A DNA stretch of 64,000 nucleotides. Origin: Rhizobium sullae. Its GTDB lineage: Bacteria; Pseudomonadota; Alphaproteobacteria; Rhizobiales; Rhizobiaceae. The translations under genes and the position numbers were made by a program. Numbering within the stretch: position 1 is the first letter of the stretch; every line of letters begins with the position of its first letter. The stretch is taken from NCBI RefSeq assembly GCF_900169785.1, contig NZ_FWER01000014.1:1-64000 (forward strand), given 5' to 3'. Shown here piece after piece: positions 15,220-25,052 of this stretch. The notes under the pieces are model-generated. The model worked only from the letters and a program-made list of their open reading frames with translations, searched no databases and had not been told where the DNA came from.

Positions 15220-16215
15220 TTATGACTCCATCCGCCGGCCAAGGCGCAGCTGTATGAGGGTCAGCACCAGGAGCACGGCACCCATCAGAACGGATGCTGC
15301 GGATGCAAGGCCGAAGAGGCGAAGATCGCTGCCGAAGGCCATCTGGTAGATGTATTGGACGATAAAGCTGTTGGCTGTGCCCGGGCCGCCGCCGTTCGTC
15401 AGAACCCAGGCTTCGTCGAAAATCTGGACGGACCTGATCATCAGAAGGATCAGAACGACCAGCAGGTTCGGCCCGAGGAGCGGCAGCGTGATCCTGAAAA
15501 GCGTGCGCCGAGGCGAGGCCGCGTCGATTGAGGCTGCTTCATAAAGCTCCTTCGGGATAGCCTGAAGGCCGGCCAGGAGGATGAGCGTATAAAAGCCCAT
15601 GTGAAACCAGACGGAGACAACCACGACGAAGAAGCGCGACCAGCCGACATCCAGAAGAAAGATTTCCGGCGGCACGCCGAGCATCTGCAGGAAGGCGTTT
15701 AGCAGGCCGTTTCGATCGAGGAACCATTTCCAGATCAGGCCAATGACGACCGGAGACAGCAATACCGGATAGAAAAAGATTGCCCTGAAGAAGCCTCGCG
15801 CGGCAATCGCTCGATTGAGTATCAGTGCGGTGATGAGTGCCACGAGCAATGTGGCAACGACGTTGAATGCCACGAACCAAAGGGTATTCCACACAGCCGT
15901 CCAGAACAGCGATTCCCGGCACGTTCCGGGCCTCAGATAATCGTCGCAGGCAAGCAGGGTGCGGAAATTGTCGAATCCGACGAACGGCCGGTCCGATACG
16001 AAAAGATTCGTCCCGCCGGTAAAGGCGTAGCCGACTGCAATCGCGATGGGAAGGAATGTGAATATGCCGAACAGAACCAGGTTCGGCGTCAGAAACAGCC
16101 ATGGCATGCGTTTGCGGCCAAGCACTCGCTCCATTGCATTCACGGGGGCCTCGACCACCCTCATGATTGTTTCGCCCGCCTGGTAAAGCAATGCGCCTCC
16201 CTTGAGCGTCGCCAT
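15220..16215 (-). CDS. ABC sugar importer permease (MalF/UgpA type)
   Basis: 331 residues from the ATG at 16215, one base after the stop of the ATPase gene (TGACATG); the frame extends 11 codons further upstream inside the ATPase. Six membrane helices are visible, with the EAA motif ELYEAASIDAASPRRTLFRI at about residues 225-245 and ending LLGPNLLVV. The segment VWVLTNGGGPGTAN-type (here AWVLTNGGGPGTANSFIVQY) is characteristic of CUT1 permeases. It forms the heterodimeric channel with the downstream permease. Translation is coupled along the whole operon 22291-14160. Confidence 0.9.
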   Translation of the reverse strand: MATLKGGALLYQAGETIMRVVEAPVNAMERVLGRKRMPWLFLTPNLVLFGIFTFLPIAIAVGYAFTGGTNLFVSDRPFVGFDNFRTLLACDDYLRPGTCRESLFWTAVWNTLWFVAFNVVATLLVALITALILNRAIAARGFFRAIFFYPVLLSPVVIGLIWKWFLDRNGLLNAFLQMLGVPPEIFLLDVGWSRFFVVVVSVWFHMGFYTLILLAGLQAIPKELYEAASIDAASPRRTLFRITLPLLGPNLLVVLILLMIRSVQIFDEAWVLTNGGGPGTANSFIVQYIYQMAFGSDLRLFGLASAASVLMGAVLLVLTLIQLRLGRRMES

Positions 16216-16216
16216 G

Positions 16217-17310
<1,094 letters not shown>

Positions 17311-17323
<13 letters not shown>

Positions 17324-18675
17324 GCCCTGCTCCCATCAGGTGTCGCCGTTTCGAAGGCGACGTCTATCTTGTTCCAGCCCTGCGGCAACGGCGCCGGCCT
17401 CTTGATCAGCACCTCTTCCATAAAGATCCCGGTAATCCCGGCCAGGTATGCGGCTGGCATTCCTCCTGGATAGCGCTGCAGTCCGATCACCTGTCCGTCC
17501 GAACCGCGGGTCCAGGCATTGGCGCGGCCGCCTCCATCGGCCTTCGGCGCCAAATCCGCATTCGTCGGGCGCAGGTCGTAGGATTGCCCGGTGCCCAGCT
17601 GCCCCGCCTGCTGATCCAGCTTGATGCGCGCCAACCGGATATTTCGAATGCCGGCGGAAGACGTCGAAATCAACGTGATCGCTCCCTCCATCTCGCCGGT
17701 TATGTCCTCGACGATCAGATTCTCGATGGCACCGGCAGTCCGCTCCGCCACACGGTCGACGGCATTGATCGTAAGCGCCTCTCCAGAGCCCCAGAAGCCG
17801 TCGAGCGTCTCCCGGCACTCTACTGCAATTCTCGAAAACCTGACGTTCGATATTCGTCCGCCGTCGCGCGAGAAGACGCCCAACGCACGGTTGGAGGCCG
17901 AGACGTTGCAATCCTCGAACACGACATTGGTCACGTCGCCATGCGTTTCCGTGCCGATCTTGAGCGCGCAGCTCAGGCTTTGGACCGAGCAGCGGCGGAC
18001 GAGGATGTTTTGGCACTGCCCTATGGCGGCACCTGCCGGACCAATACTCGTCTTCAGGCATATGCCGTCGTCGGCGGTCGATATCAGGCAATCTTCGATG
18101 ACGGCGCCGCGGCACGCATCGAGGACGATGCCATCCGTATTGGGGAGACGACGGTCGTTCTCGATCGTCACGCCCCTGACCGCAACATCCGTGCAGTCGA
18201 TGAAATGCAGCGTCCACATCGGCGAGCGGGAGATATGGATGGAACTGATCTCAACGCCGTCACATGCCTCGAAGACGACAACGCGTGGCCGAAATTCGGC
18301 TGGGATGAAGGTCCCCACCGTTTTGTCGTCTCCCACGATGAAGCTGTCGCAACCGGCCTCGATGCGGCCCGAGCCCGTCAGGCTGATCCACCGCGCATTC
18401 TTGGCGACGATCATGCCGCGGTTCGACTTCTCGGCAATGACCGAAACGGTCGTATGCGCATATGCGTCATAGTCCGGAACCGGACGCAGGATCGCGCCGG
18501 CGGCCAGGTGAAGATCGACGCCGGACTTGAGCTGGAGCCCCCGGCAGACATGGATACCGGCCTCAAGAACAACGCGTCCGCCGCCTGAAGCCGATACCTC
18601 GTTGATCGCCGCTTGCAATCGAGCTGTATCGTCGCTGCCGATCGCATCGATCGAGATAGGAGAGGTCGGGCTCAT
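17311..18675 (-). CDS. GH28-type glycoside hydrolase, divergent
   Basis: 454 residues, no signal peptide, hence cytoplasmic. It is a right-handed parallel beta-helix protein of glycoside hydrolase family 28 (polygalacturonases and relatives). Seen: the N-terminal SDDTARLQAAINEVSASGGG, LQLKSGVDLHLAAGA, and in the catalytic region PNTDGIVLDAC and ISTADDGICLKT, supplying the Asp residues of the NTD and DD motifs. The usual third and fourth motifs, GHG and RIK, are not visible; the corresponding stretches read QSLSCALKIGTETHG and ALGVFSRDGG. It therefore probably does not act on plain polygalacturonate. It follows a GH105 gene with 4-base ATGA overlap and precedes the ATPase gene, suggesting hydrolysis of imported oligosaccharides. 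Confidence 0.8.
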
Positions 18676-19766
18676 TGCTCGTGACCGCGCTCCAGGAGGA
18701 CTTCCGTCAGGAGCAACATGGTGAGCGCCTGGCCGTAGGGCGTCGGCACATTCGGTATGCGCCTGTAGAAATCAAGATCATGACCCATCGGCGTACCATC
18801 TGAGACGCCGTGTACGACACCTTCCTCATCGATGCGCGCGAGCACCGCCGCAAGCGCACGCTCTGCGTGGGCCCTGTCGCTGTTGTCGAGAATGCCGGCA
18901 TCCACGGCGCGGAGGATGCCGTAGGCAATTCCGGCGGTGGCTGAGGTCTCCAACGGAGACGACGGGTCGTCCAGCAGGGTCGTGAACATGCCGTCGGGCC
19001 TCTGGCACCTCTTCAGCGAGCGCACCTGGCTGGCAAGAACGTTTGAAAGAAAACGGCGGTCTTTCTCCCCAAGGGTCGGAACGAGATCGAATAGTTCCGG
19101 GATTGCCACCGTGATCCAGGCATTGCCGCGAGCCCAGAAGGCATTGGCAAAATTGTGCCGCCCATTGAACGTCCAGCCGTGATACCACAGCCCGCTCACC
19201 GGATCGGACAGGTAGCGCGTGTGGATCACGAACTGATAGACGGCTTCATCGATCCATTCGCTGCGTTCGCAAAGCACTCCCGCCCGGGCCAGAAAGAGGC
19301 AGGCCATGAACAGCGTGTCGTCCCAAAGTTCGCCATCGTTGAGGCGCTCTTTGACAACGTGCTGAAACCCACCGTCTTCCGTTTTGGGCAGCTCTTTGAC
19401 GAGCCATTCGGCCCAGTCCTCGACAAGCGCGCGAAAATCGGGACGATCGACATGCTGAACGAGGATCGCAAGCGGCAGCATCGGAGCCGTGCTGTTGATC
19501 TGGCGTGGCGGGAGGCCGCGCTCGATCTGGCCGCTGTACCAGGCCACAAGCTCCTGAAGCGCTTTTTGATCATTGGTGGAGATTGCGCGTCTCAAGAAGC
19601 CATAAAGACCGACGCCAACCTCCCAATCCCATTCGTCGAACTGGATCCCTAAGGCGGGCCCGGCCGTCACCAGACCTTCCTTGATGCCCTTGAGACGGCT
19701 GAAAGCCGCCGCGACGCGATCGATCGTCGTCAGAAGGACGGCGTTGTCGACAGATGTTGGGTTCAT
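18672..19766 (-). CDS. GH105-type unsaturated rhamnogalacturonyl hydrolase
   Basis: 364 residues from the ATG at 19766. An (alpha/alpha)6-barrel protein of glycoside hydrolase family 88/105. Diagnostic stretches: DEWDWEVGVGLYGFLR, GELWDDTLFMACLFLARAG, GLWYHGWTFNG, FWARGNAWITVAIPEL, RPDGMFTTLLDDPSSPLETS followed by ATAGIAYGI. The order matches YteR/YesR, which remove the unsaturated galacturonyl residue left by pectate or rhamnogalacturonan lyases through hydration of the double bond; the Asp of the DDTLFM stretch is the likely catalytic acid. No signal peptide, so cytoplasmic. It lies 14 bases after the large unknown enzyme and overlaps the GH28 gene. This gene is the best evidence that the imported substrate is a lyase-generated pectic fragment. 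Confidence 0.82.
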   Translation of the reverse strand: MNPTSVDNAVLLTTIDRVAAAFSRLKGIKEGLVTAGPALGIQFDEWDWEVGVGLYGFLRRAISTNDQKALQELVAWYSGQIERGLPPRQINSTAPMLPLAILVQHVDRPDFRALVEDWAEWLVKELPKTEDGGFQHVVKERLNDGELWDDTLFMACLFLARAGVLCERSEWIDEAVYQFVIHTRYLSDPVSGLWYHGWTFNGRHNFANAFWARGNAWITVAIPELFDLVPTLGEKDRRFLSNVLASQVRSLKRCQRPDGMFTTLLDDPSSPLETSATAGIAYGILRAVDAGILDNSDRAHAERALAAVLARIDEEGVVHGVSDGTPMGHDLDFYRRIPNVPTPYGQALTMLLLTEVLLERGHEQ

Positions 19767-19780
19767 ACTGGCACCTATTT

Positions 19781-22291
19781 TCAAGAGTAGAACGGCCTGT
19801 CAGCGCCAACGTCAGATGCGGCACTGTCGTAGGTGAGGATCGGGTGCGGTTGATCGTGAGTGAACGGTCGGGCCTGCCCATCGATCGAAAGTCCATCGGC
19901 GTAAGACAGGCTGATGGCCGGACCACCGCTTGGCGTCAGCACAAGACGCCGAACCTTCCGATCAAACGAGACCTTTGTTTGGCGGATGCGCTCGACGAAT
20001 GTCATGAACCCGTCGCCATCACCGCATCCGACAATTGCTGCCCAGCCGCAGATCGACCCGTAGGAGCGCACTTCCCGGCCGGCCGTCGGGCCATGCGTGA
20101 CCAGTTCCAGACCGTTTGATGCGTAGATCGCAGAAAATCCGTTGCCCGAGCGCGCGATGAGCCAATTGTCATCGATGATGACATCGTCCAGACCGTCGCG
20201 GCCGATATAGGCGTGCGTCCATGTATGTCGTGCGTCGCGGGTATCCTCAATCAGAAGCGCGACGTCACGATGCTGGGCGACGCGTGGCAGAATGCCGTTA
20301 CCCGCCCAGTAGGACGGTCTTTGATTACCCCACGGATCGTCCTCGCCGGGATGGTTGATCCAGAGCCTTGCCATGGGATGGCCGGCCAGACGCACATCGA
20401 TGACATGCTGCTGGTGCCCCTTCCGCCCGGTCTTGTGATCAACGACGGTCGAAAGCTGAGCCGCTTCGTTCTTGAAGAGCACGAGTTTGCCGCTCTCCAG
20501 GCCCTGACTGTAACGGGCCTCCACGCTCCTGCCCGGTGCCAGGTTTGCAATCTCAGTGAGATCGGCAGGCGGTTGATAGCTGCCGGCACAGAACAGCGGT
20601 AGCGATGCCACCCCACTGTTCAGCCAACCGATCCCGAAAGCGACTTGGGCAAAGGGTGCGAGCTCGGTCAGAGGCCCGGCGCGCAGTTCCTTGTCATAGG
20701 CGCGGCCTTGCGATCCGGCCGGAACACCCGAAAGCGTATGCAGAGCGATCATCCGGAAAATGAGATCGAGCAGCGCACGGGCGCGCCTTGCAATAGACGC
20801 CTCGGCCCAGCGTTCCAGCGCCAACAGGCCGATGAAATCGACCGGATAATATGCCGCCGAATTCCACTCCGCGAGGCCGTGCGCCTCCACGCTGTCGAAC
20901 CAGCGTCCCAGGCGCTCGGCGGCAAGCTCTGCCTGCTGTTTTCCTGTCCTGCCGGAAGCTGAAAAGGTCTCCTCTGGCAAGAGGAGTCCTGCCAGCAACT
21001 GGCTCGTGTGGAAGCAGAGCACATGGTTCTCGCTCCAGAACCACATGGCATCGTTGCCCGGCTCATCGACCCAATAACGGTAAGAAAGAATGGAATACCG
21101 GATTCGCTCGACCACGCCGGCCGGCATCCGCTCGGCACAGGCGCCGAGCAGCCACAATAGCGGCACCATGATAAAATCCGAGCAATCCTCACGCGAATCG
21201 ATGGAGGTGAGAGTCGCCTCGATGATGCGGTCAAAGCTCTCCTGGTCATAATCGCCGGTTTCCATCATCGCAATGATGCGGGCCACGCGATCGGCGCCGA
21301 AGCGGGCACTGTATTCGAGTGCCTGCCGCTTGCGATCCACGAGTGTCGCTTCGGATGGCGGTGGAGAAATGCTGCTCAGAAAGCCGGCATCGATGACACG
21401 TTTGACCGAGCCCGGCCCGCTGCCGATCGTCAGATGCACGCCGTGATAACCATCTGCGATGCCGAGCACATCCCCGGCCGTCAGGCGGCTTTGATGGGCA
21501 CGCAGCGTCAAATGGGATTGCGCAAGAACAGGCCTCTCGTGGCCATGACCGACGATCTTAAGCTCGATCGGCAAGTCGCGCTCAGGCGCCGTATCGAATA
21601 TCAGCTCCAATGGCTGGTTGACGAACACGTCTCGTGAAGGGCGCACGCCGCGCGAAAGGCCCTCCAGTTCCCGTACTTCGTCCTGATCCAGTGCCACAGG
21701 CAGCAGCACGCAGAGCGGCTCCTTATCCAGCACTTCAAGTTCGACGAACCAGGTCGTGTCGCGTTCGGCAAGGTCCTCGGTATGAACGAGAATCTGGTTG
21801 TCGCCGGCCTCCAGCGACAGCGTGATGTCCGTTGAACTCTCGACGTTGCGCCTGAACGGCTCGAAGCGCACCGTCTCCTCTCCGTTGACCCATATGCGAA
21901 CCCCGCCGCAGGTCTTGAGCCTGAGATGCAGCACGCGGGGCAATGCTGTCCGGAAGGTACCCTTCAGCCATCGCCGCAGATGGGTGGGCACGTGCCAGAA
22001 ACCGGTGAATTCCACGCGGCGATTAGAGCCCGGGAGGTAAAGGCTCGCAGTCGACCACGAAACGTCGGGCACAAGCTCTCGCCCGACCATTGTTGACCAG
22101 AAGGCCTTTCGGCAGGGAAGATCCCCGACATCTACAAAACCATTGATAAAGCGATAGTTGACGCGATCTTCCGCCGGCGCAGCGACACCGGGAAAACGGC
22201 TGGTGATGAGGTCGGAAACCGCCCATGCCGTCATGGTTTGGCCCTGCCCGATATTATATGCAGGCGCCTCAGGCCCCGGCCGTTCGTTCAC
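19781..22291 (-). CDS. Large protein of unknown function in the pectic locus (possible new polysaccharide-active enzyme)
   Basis: 836 residues from a GTG at 22291 with GGAGGAGG 6 bases upstream (a later ATG at 22234 is possible). No signal peptide, so cytoplasmic. Residues about 50-180 look like a beta-sandwich binding module (VEFTGFWHVPTHLRRWLKGT, CGGVRIWVNGEETVRFEPF, SLEAGDNQILVHTEDLAERD), similar in style to PA14/sugar-binding jelly rolls. The middle (330-560) is helical with MWFWSENHVLCFHTSQLLAG, LGRWFDSVEAHGLAEWNSAA and YYPVDFIGLLAL, the look of an (alpha/alpha) toroid. The last 250 residues are beta-rich, with HPGEDDPWGNQRPSYWAGNG. The toroid-plus-beta-sandwich plan is that of several polysaccharide lyases and hydrolases, but I do not recognise the family. 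It is the first gene of the operon. Confidence 0.6.
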   Translation of the reverse strand: MNERPGPEAPAYNIGQGQTMTAWAVSDLITSRFPGVAAPAEDRVNYRFINGFVDVGDLPCRKAFWSTMVGRELVPDVSWSTASLYLPGSNRRVEFTGFWHVPTHLRRWLKGTFRTALPRVLHLRLKTCGGVRIWVNGEETVRFEPFRRNVESSTDITLSLEAGDNQILVHTEDLAERDTTWFVELEVLDKEPLCVLLPVALDQDEVRELEGLSRGVRPSRDVFVNQPLELIFDTAPERDLPIELKIVGHGHERPVLAQSHLTLRAHQSRLTAGDVLGIADGYHGVHLTIGSGPGSVKRVIDAGFLSSISPPPSEATLVDRKRQALEYSARFGADRVARIIAMMETGDYDQESFDRIIEATLTSIDSREDCSDFIMVPLLWLLGACAERMPAGVVERIRYSILSYRYWVDEPGNDAMWFWSENHVLCFHTSQLLAGLLLPEETFSASGRTGKQQAELAAERLGRWFDSVEAHGLAEWNSAAYYPVDFIGLLALERWAEASIARRARALLDLIFRMIALHTLSGVPAGSQGRAYDKELRAGPLTELAPFAQVAFGIGWLNSGVASLPLFCAGSYQPPADLTEIANLAPGRSVEARYSQGLESGKLVLFKNEAAQLSTVVDHKTGRKGHQQHVIDVRLAGHPMARLWINHPGEDDPWGNQRPSYWAGNGILPRVAQHRDVALLIEDTRDARHTWTHAYIGRDGLDDVIIDDNWLIARSGNGFSAIYASNGLELVTHGPTAGREVRSYGSICGWAAIVGCGDGDGFMTFVERIRQTKVSFDRKVRRLVLTPSGGPAISLSYADGLSIDGQARPFTHDQPHPILTYDSAASDVGADRPFYS

Positions 22292-22310
22292 AGATCGCCT
22301 CCTCCGCAAT

Positions 22311-22332
22311 CGAATGAAAACTTTTTCATTCG
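22311..22332. promoter_or_regulatory. LacI-type operator, distal palindrome
   Basis: Perfect palindrome: CGAATGAAAA, two bases, TTTTCATTCG. It lies 19 bases before the GTG of the minus-strand operon, between it and the divergent binding-protein gene. It shares the ATGAAAA / TTTTCAT core with the site at 22456-22471, so one regulator, most likely the LacI protein at 13116, can repress both transcripts. Confidence 0.7.
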
Positions 22333-22455
22333 ACAGTTTTATGCGACCTCTTTCTGAGAATTGCTCAAAAACCTCGCAATTGCCGCAGAAAATAGCTTGA
22401 CGGGAGGAATGTCAAGTATATGAAATTTGTCTATCGACGATTTATATCGCGATTG

Positions 22456-22471
22456 ATGAAAATATTTTCAT
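22456..22471. promoter_or_regulatory. LacI-type operator, proximal palindrome
   Basis: ATGAAAATATTTTCAT is a perfect 16-bp palindrome directly before the GGGAGG ribosome site of the binding-protein gene. The position, downstream of any promoter, suits repression by roadblock. Same core as 22311-22332. Confidence 0.7.
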
Positions 22472-22483
22472 GGGAGGATGAAA

Positions 22484-23767
22484 ATGAAAAACGCTCTTTC
22501 GGCTGCATTAGCGCTCGCACTGACAGCCGGTTCCTTCGCGTGGTCGAGCACGGCCATGGCGGAAACCAAGACGATTACCTTCCTGTTCACCGACGACGAC
22601 CAGGCTTACGTCGAAAGAATGGAAGCGCTCAGCAAGGAATTCGAGGCCGCGCATCCAGACGTCAAGGTCAACTTCGTGTCGTCCGGCTACGATGCCGTTG
22701 CCAAGCAGCTACCGGTGCAGCTGGCAGTCGGCGAGGGGCCTGATGTCGCCAAGATCGCCGATTGGCAGCTCGCGCCATATTACCTCGACATGCGACCCTA
22801 CATGAAAGATCCCGAAGGCTTCGCCAAGCTGCACGGCGACAGCCTCAACGTTCTTCGTTTCCCTGGCGTCAACGATGCGCAGTCGATCAACGGCTACCTC
22901 GCGTCCCAGACATTCAATCTGCCGTTTGTCAACAAGACACTTTTCGAACAGGCTGGCGAACCACTTCCTAAGCCTGGTGCCACATTGAAGGAAATCGTCG
23001 AAGCGTCCGCGCGCGTTGCGAAGGCCACAGGGGCCCAGGTTCCCTTCACGATGGATCGATCGGGCCATCGTTTTTCGGGCGCGGCATTCTCGTATGGTGC
23101 CACCTACGTCAAGGACGGCAAGTTCTCGTTTCCGGACGACGCCGCCAAGCGCTACATTTCGGATCTTTACAGCTGGACACAGGACGGGTCTTTTCCGAAG
23201 GAAATGTGGGGCGCAGCCGGCGGATCCCAGTACAAGAACATGGGCGACGAATTCGTCAACGGTAACGTCGTGACGTATCTTGCCGGCAACTGGATGGTGA
23301 ACCCGTTCCAGCAGAAGATCGGCGATGCATTCGACTGGACTGCAATCAGCGCGCCATGCGGCGATGCCGGCTGCTACGCCATGCCGGGCGGTACAGCGAT
23401 CGTCGGCTTCAAACGCACCAAATACCCTGAGACCGTTGCCTCGTTCATCGAGTTTCTCGGCTCCGAGAAGGTCCAGCGCGAGATCGCCGAGAACTACGTC
23501 ATTCTGACGGGCGCCGACATCAAGGACCCGCAGTACAAGCTCGGCAGCCAGAATGCCAAGGACGCGATGGCCGTCTTCCTGGCGAGCCGTAAGAGCGTGC
23601 CGCAGGCAGCCCGCGACATGGAACGTCTGAAAGGATCCTCAGCCATCTACCAGCTGATTGTCCAGCGCATGAGCCAGCTGATCGTCGGCGAACTCTCGCT
23701 TGACGAAACCTTTGCGGCAATGAGCGCCGATGTCGACAAGACCAACCAGGCAATCGCTGCCAAATAG
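22484..23767 (+). CDS. ABC sugar importer periplasmic binding protein (CUT1)
   Basis: 427 residues. Two ATGs compete at 22478 and 22484; GGGAGG ends at 22477, so only the second has proper spacing and is chosen. Signal peptide ALALALTAGSFAWSSTAMAE. The mature protein is a family 1 extracellular solute-binding protein: ITFLFTDDDQAYVERMEALS, LPVQLAVGEGPDVAKIADWQ, GNVVTYLAGNWMVNPFQQ, CYAMPGGTAIVGFKRTKYPE. A Cys pair (PCGDAGCYAM) may form a disulfide. It is divergent from its own permease and ATPase genes, sharing two palindromic operators with them. Substrate inferred: pectic oligosaccharide. Confidence 0.9.
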   Translation: MKNALSAALALALTAGSFAWSSTAMAETKTITFLFTDDDQAYVERMEALSKEFEAAHPDVKVNFVSSGYDAVAKQLPVQLAVGEGPDVAKIADWQLAPYYLDMRPYMKDPEGFAKLHGDSLNVLRFPGVNDAQSINGYLASQTFNLPFVNKTLFEQAGEPLPKPGATLKEIVEASARVAKATGAQVPFTMDRSGHRFSGAAFSYGATYVKDGKFSFPDDAAKRYISDLYSWTQDGSFPKEMWGAAGGSQYKNMGDEFVNGNVVTYLAGNWMVNPFQQKIGDAFDWTAISAPCGDAGCYAMPGGTAIVGFKRTKYPETVASFIEFLGSEKVQREIAENYVILTGADIKDPQYKLGSQNAKDAMAVFLASRKSVPQAARDMERLKGSSAIYQLIVQRMSQLIVGELSLDETFAAMSADVDKTNQAIAAK

Positions 23768-23801
23768 CCGATCATGCTGATCTTCTGCAGTATGCGAATT
23801 C

Positions 23802-23830
23802 ATCCACGGCCTCGACCGAAGGCCGTGGAT
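23802..23830 (+). terminator. Terminator of the binding-protein gene
   Basis: ATCCACGGCC pairs perfectly with GGCCGTGGAT over a 9-base loop, 34 bases after the stop codon, followed by A/T-rich sequence. A strong factor-independent terminator or mRNA-protecting stem. Confidence 0.75.
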
Positions 23831-23947
23831 AATAACACAAGCCGCTCGGTGTAGGGCTGCGCGAATAGCTAACGCGACTTCGGGTTAAACGAGACTTTCA
23901 AAAACCTGTATTGAATTCATGGTCTTAAATTCTAGAGGATCAGCTTC

Positions 23948-24166
23948 GTGCTTTTAGACAACACTCGACATTTCAGTCGGCTTGTGGCGCGACGGTCAGG
24001 TTTCCAAAAGTTCGACCGCCTGAGTACGAAGCGATGGCCAGAGTCCTCGCTGGCGAAACGCGCTTTTCAAGGTGTCCTAAGCAAGTCGATATTGGAAGGT
24101 TCCGCTAGCCGGCGGGTATCAACTATCCGCCGAGCAATCAAAGCAGACTGGACTTCAGGGGAATGA
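23948..24166 (+). CDS. Doubtful small open frame
   Basis: A 72-codon frame from GTG with GAGG about 9 bases upstream. The product is basic (LVARRSGFQKFDRLSTKRWP and onward) with no recognisable pattern. It stands in a 417-base gap between the binding-protein gene and a small membrane protein on the other strand. It may be a remnant or a non-coding frame. Confidence 0.2.
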   Translation: MLLDNTRHFSRLVARRSGFQKFDRLSTKRWPESSLAKRAFQGVLSKSILEGSASRRVSTIRRAIKADWTSGE

Positions 24167-24184
24167 GTTTCGCATGGCGCGCAT

Positions 24185-24274
24185 TCACGTAAGCAGCGAG
24201 TACATCAGAACGCCGACAGAACCCCAGAAGACAACCATCACAAGTGCCATCGCAAAAACGAAGATCTTCGCCAT
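24185..24274 (-). CDS. 29-residue single-pass membrane peptide
   Basis: From the ATG at 24274 the frame reads MAKIFVFAMALVMVVFWGSV then GVLMYSLLT and TGA. TGGAG lies 8 bases upstream. The product is one hydrophobic helix with a Lys near the N-terminus, the form of known bacterial small membrane proteins. Function unknown. A longer frame upstream (to 24379) has Pro/Cys-rich sequence and no ribosome site, so it was not used. Confidence 0.5.
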   Translation of the reverse strand: MAKIFVFAMALVMVVFWGSVGVLMYSLLT

Positions 24275-24465
24275 AGCAAAAACTCCATAAGCTTTGCGCA
24301 GACAAAAACTACTGCAGCTGCCGGCAGATGGTATCGGCACAAAGTCTGGAAACGGGTCGGACTTTGGTCCGATACTCATTTCTTAACACCTGCCCAACTG
24401 GGCCTGGCTGTGTTTTGGCGTGGCATTTGACCACACCACCATGCGACAGCCACAACACGAAAGGA

Positions 24466-24495
24466 AAGGGCCGGGCGACACCTGCACCGGCCCTT
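24466..24495 (-). terminator. Stem-loop, terminator-like on the minus strand
   Basis: AAGGGCCGG pairs with CCGGCCCTT over 12 bases. Read on the minus strand, the stem is followed by TCCTTTCGTG, a T-rich tail, so it could end a minus-strand transcript. The gene it would have served is not recognisable. Confidence 0.4.
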
Positions 24496-24509
24496 CCTGA
24501 TCAAACGAC

Positions 24510-24541
24510 GGCGGCTGCCAGTCCATCCGTGGTCAGCCGCC
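24510..24541. repeat. Second inverted repeat in the gene-poor region
   Basis: GGCGGCTG and CAGCCGCC, perfect 8-bp arms with a 16-base loop, 14 bases from the previous stem-loop. Purpose unknown. Confidence 0.35.
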
Positions 24542-24814
24542 AGTGCGTTGATGAAATCATGATAGCGTCTTTGATGTGAATCGCTATTACCCGACAGTAA
24601 TACATTTGGCGGGCGGACCGGCAGACCCGTGGAGTAGTCCACGTCCAGGTTGAGGCTGCCATCTAATCCGCCGCATCGGTGAATTCCGGCGCGATCCGCT
24701 CCCCAGACCGTCGCGCGCCGGTGCACATGAGTTGAATACCCATAGTTTAATTTGCGTCCGCGCATCGTCAGGATCCAGACGTTGCATTGGGACCTATAAT
24801 ACTTGTTCCAGTGA

Positions 24815-24939
24815 CATTCCAAGGAGTTGCTACGATTTCTGCGTCGCAATGGCGTCTCTGACGATACGGCGGCGGACCTGCTTCAACAGGCTGACGCTGT
24901 TGACGGCGCTCGGTGTGAGAAACGAGATCGGTCGCGCTA
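24815..24939 (+). pseudogene. Remnant resembling the start of an ECF (FecI-like) sigma factor
   Basis: After a TGA at 24812 the frame reads HSKELLRFLRRNGVSDDTAA then DLLQQA before losing its pattern and stopping at a TAG near 24937. H-x-x-ELLRFLRR followed by DDTAADLLQQ matches region 2.1-2.2 of FecI-type sigma factors (RELLRFLRRRxxxxxDAADLLQE). Nothing of regions 2.3-4 follows. No start codon is present. Read as a fragment only. Confidence 0.4.
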
Positions 24940-25052
24940 GTCAACTGGTCCTCGCGGGCTGCCCTTCGAACACGTCGATTGAGTTCGAGAAAGCCCCAAA
25001 GGAGCTGCTGCCGGAAGGAAGCGTCAGAGCACAGGTCACTTTGCGCCACCGT

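Larger units (their letters stand above)
24275..25052. other. Long gene-poor region with hairpins and a sigma-factor remnant
   Basis: This 778-base stretch has no intact gene that I can support. It holds two adjacent stem-loops (24466-24495 and 24510-24541) and the ECF sigma-factor-like fragment at 24815-24939. A 157-codon minus-strand frame (24376-24849) is Arg/Cys/Trp-rich and carries no domain pattern. The region separates the pectic locus from the phosphorylase-importer operon and looks like decayed DNA. Confidence 0.45.

Noticed and set aside
17584..18588. 334-codon plus-strand open frame
   Set aside because: Antisense to the GH28 gene with its NTDGI and DDGICLK motifs; rejected as a shadow.
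24376..24849. 157-codon minus-strand open frame in the gene-poor region
   Set aside because: Arg/Cys/Trp-rich composition, no ribosome site, and two stem-loops inside it.
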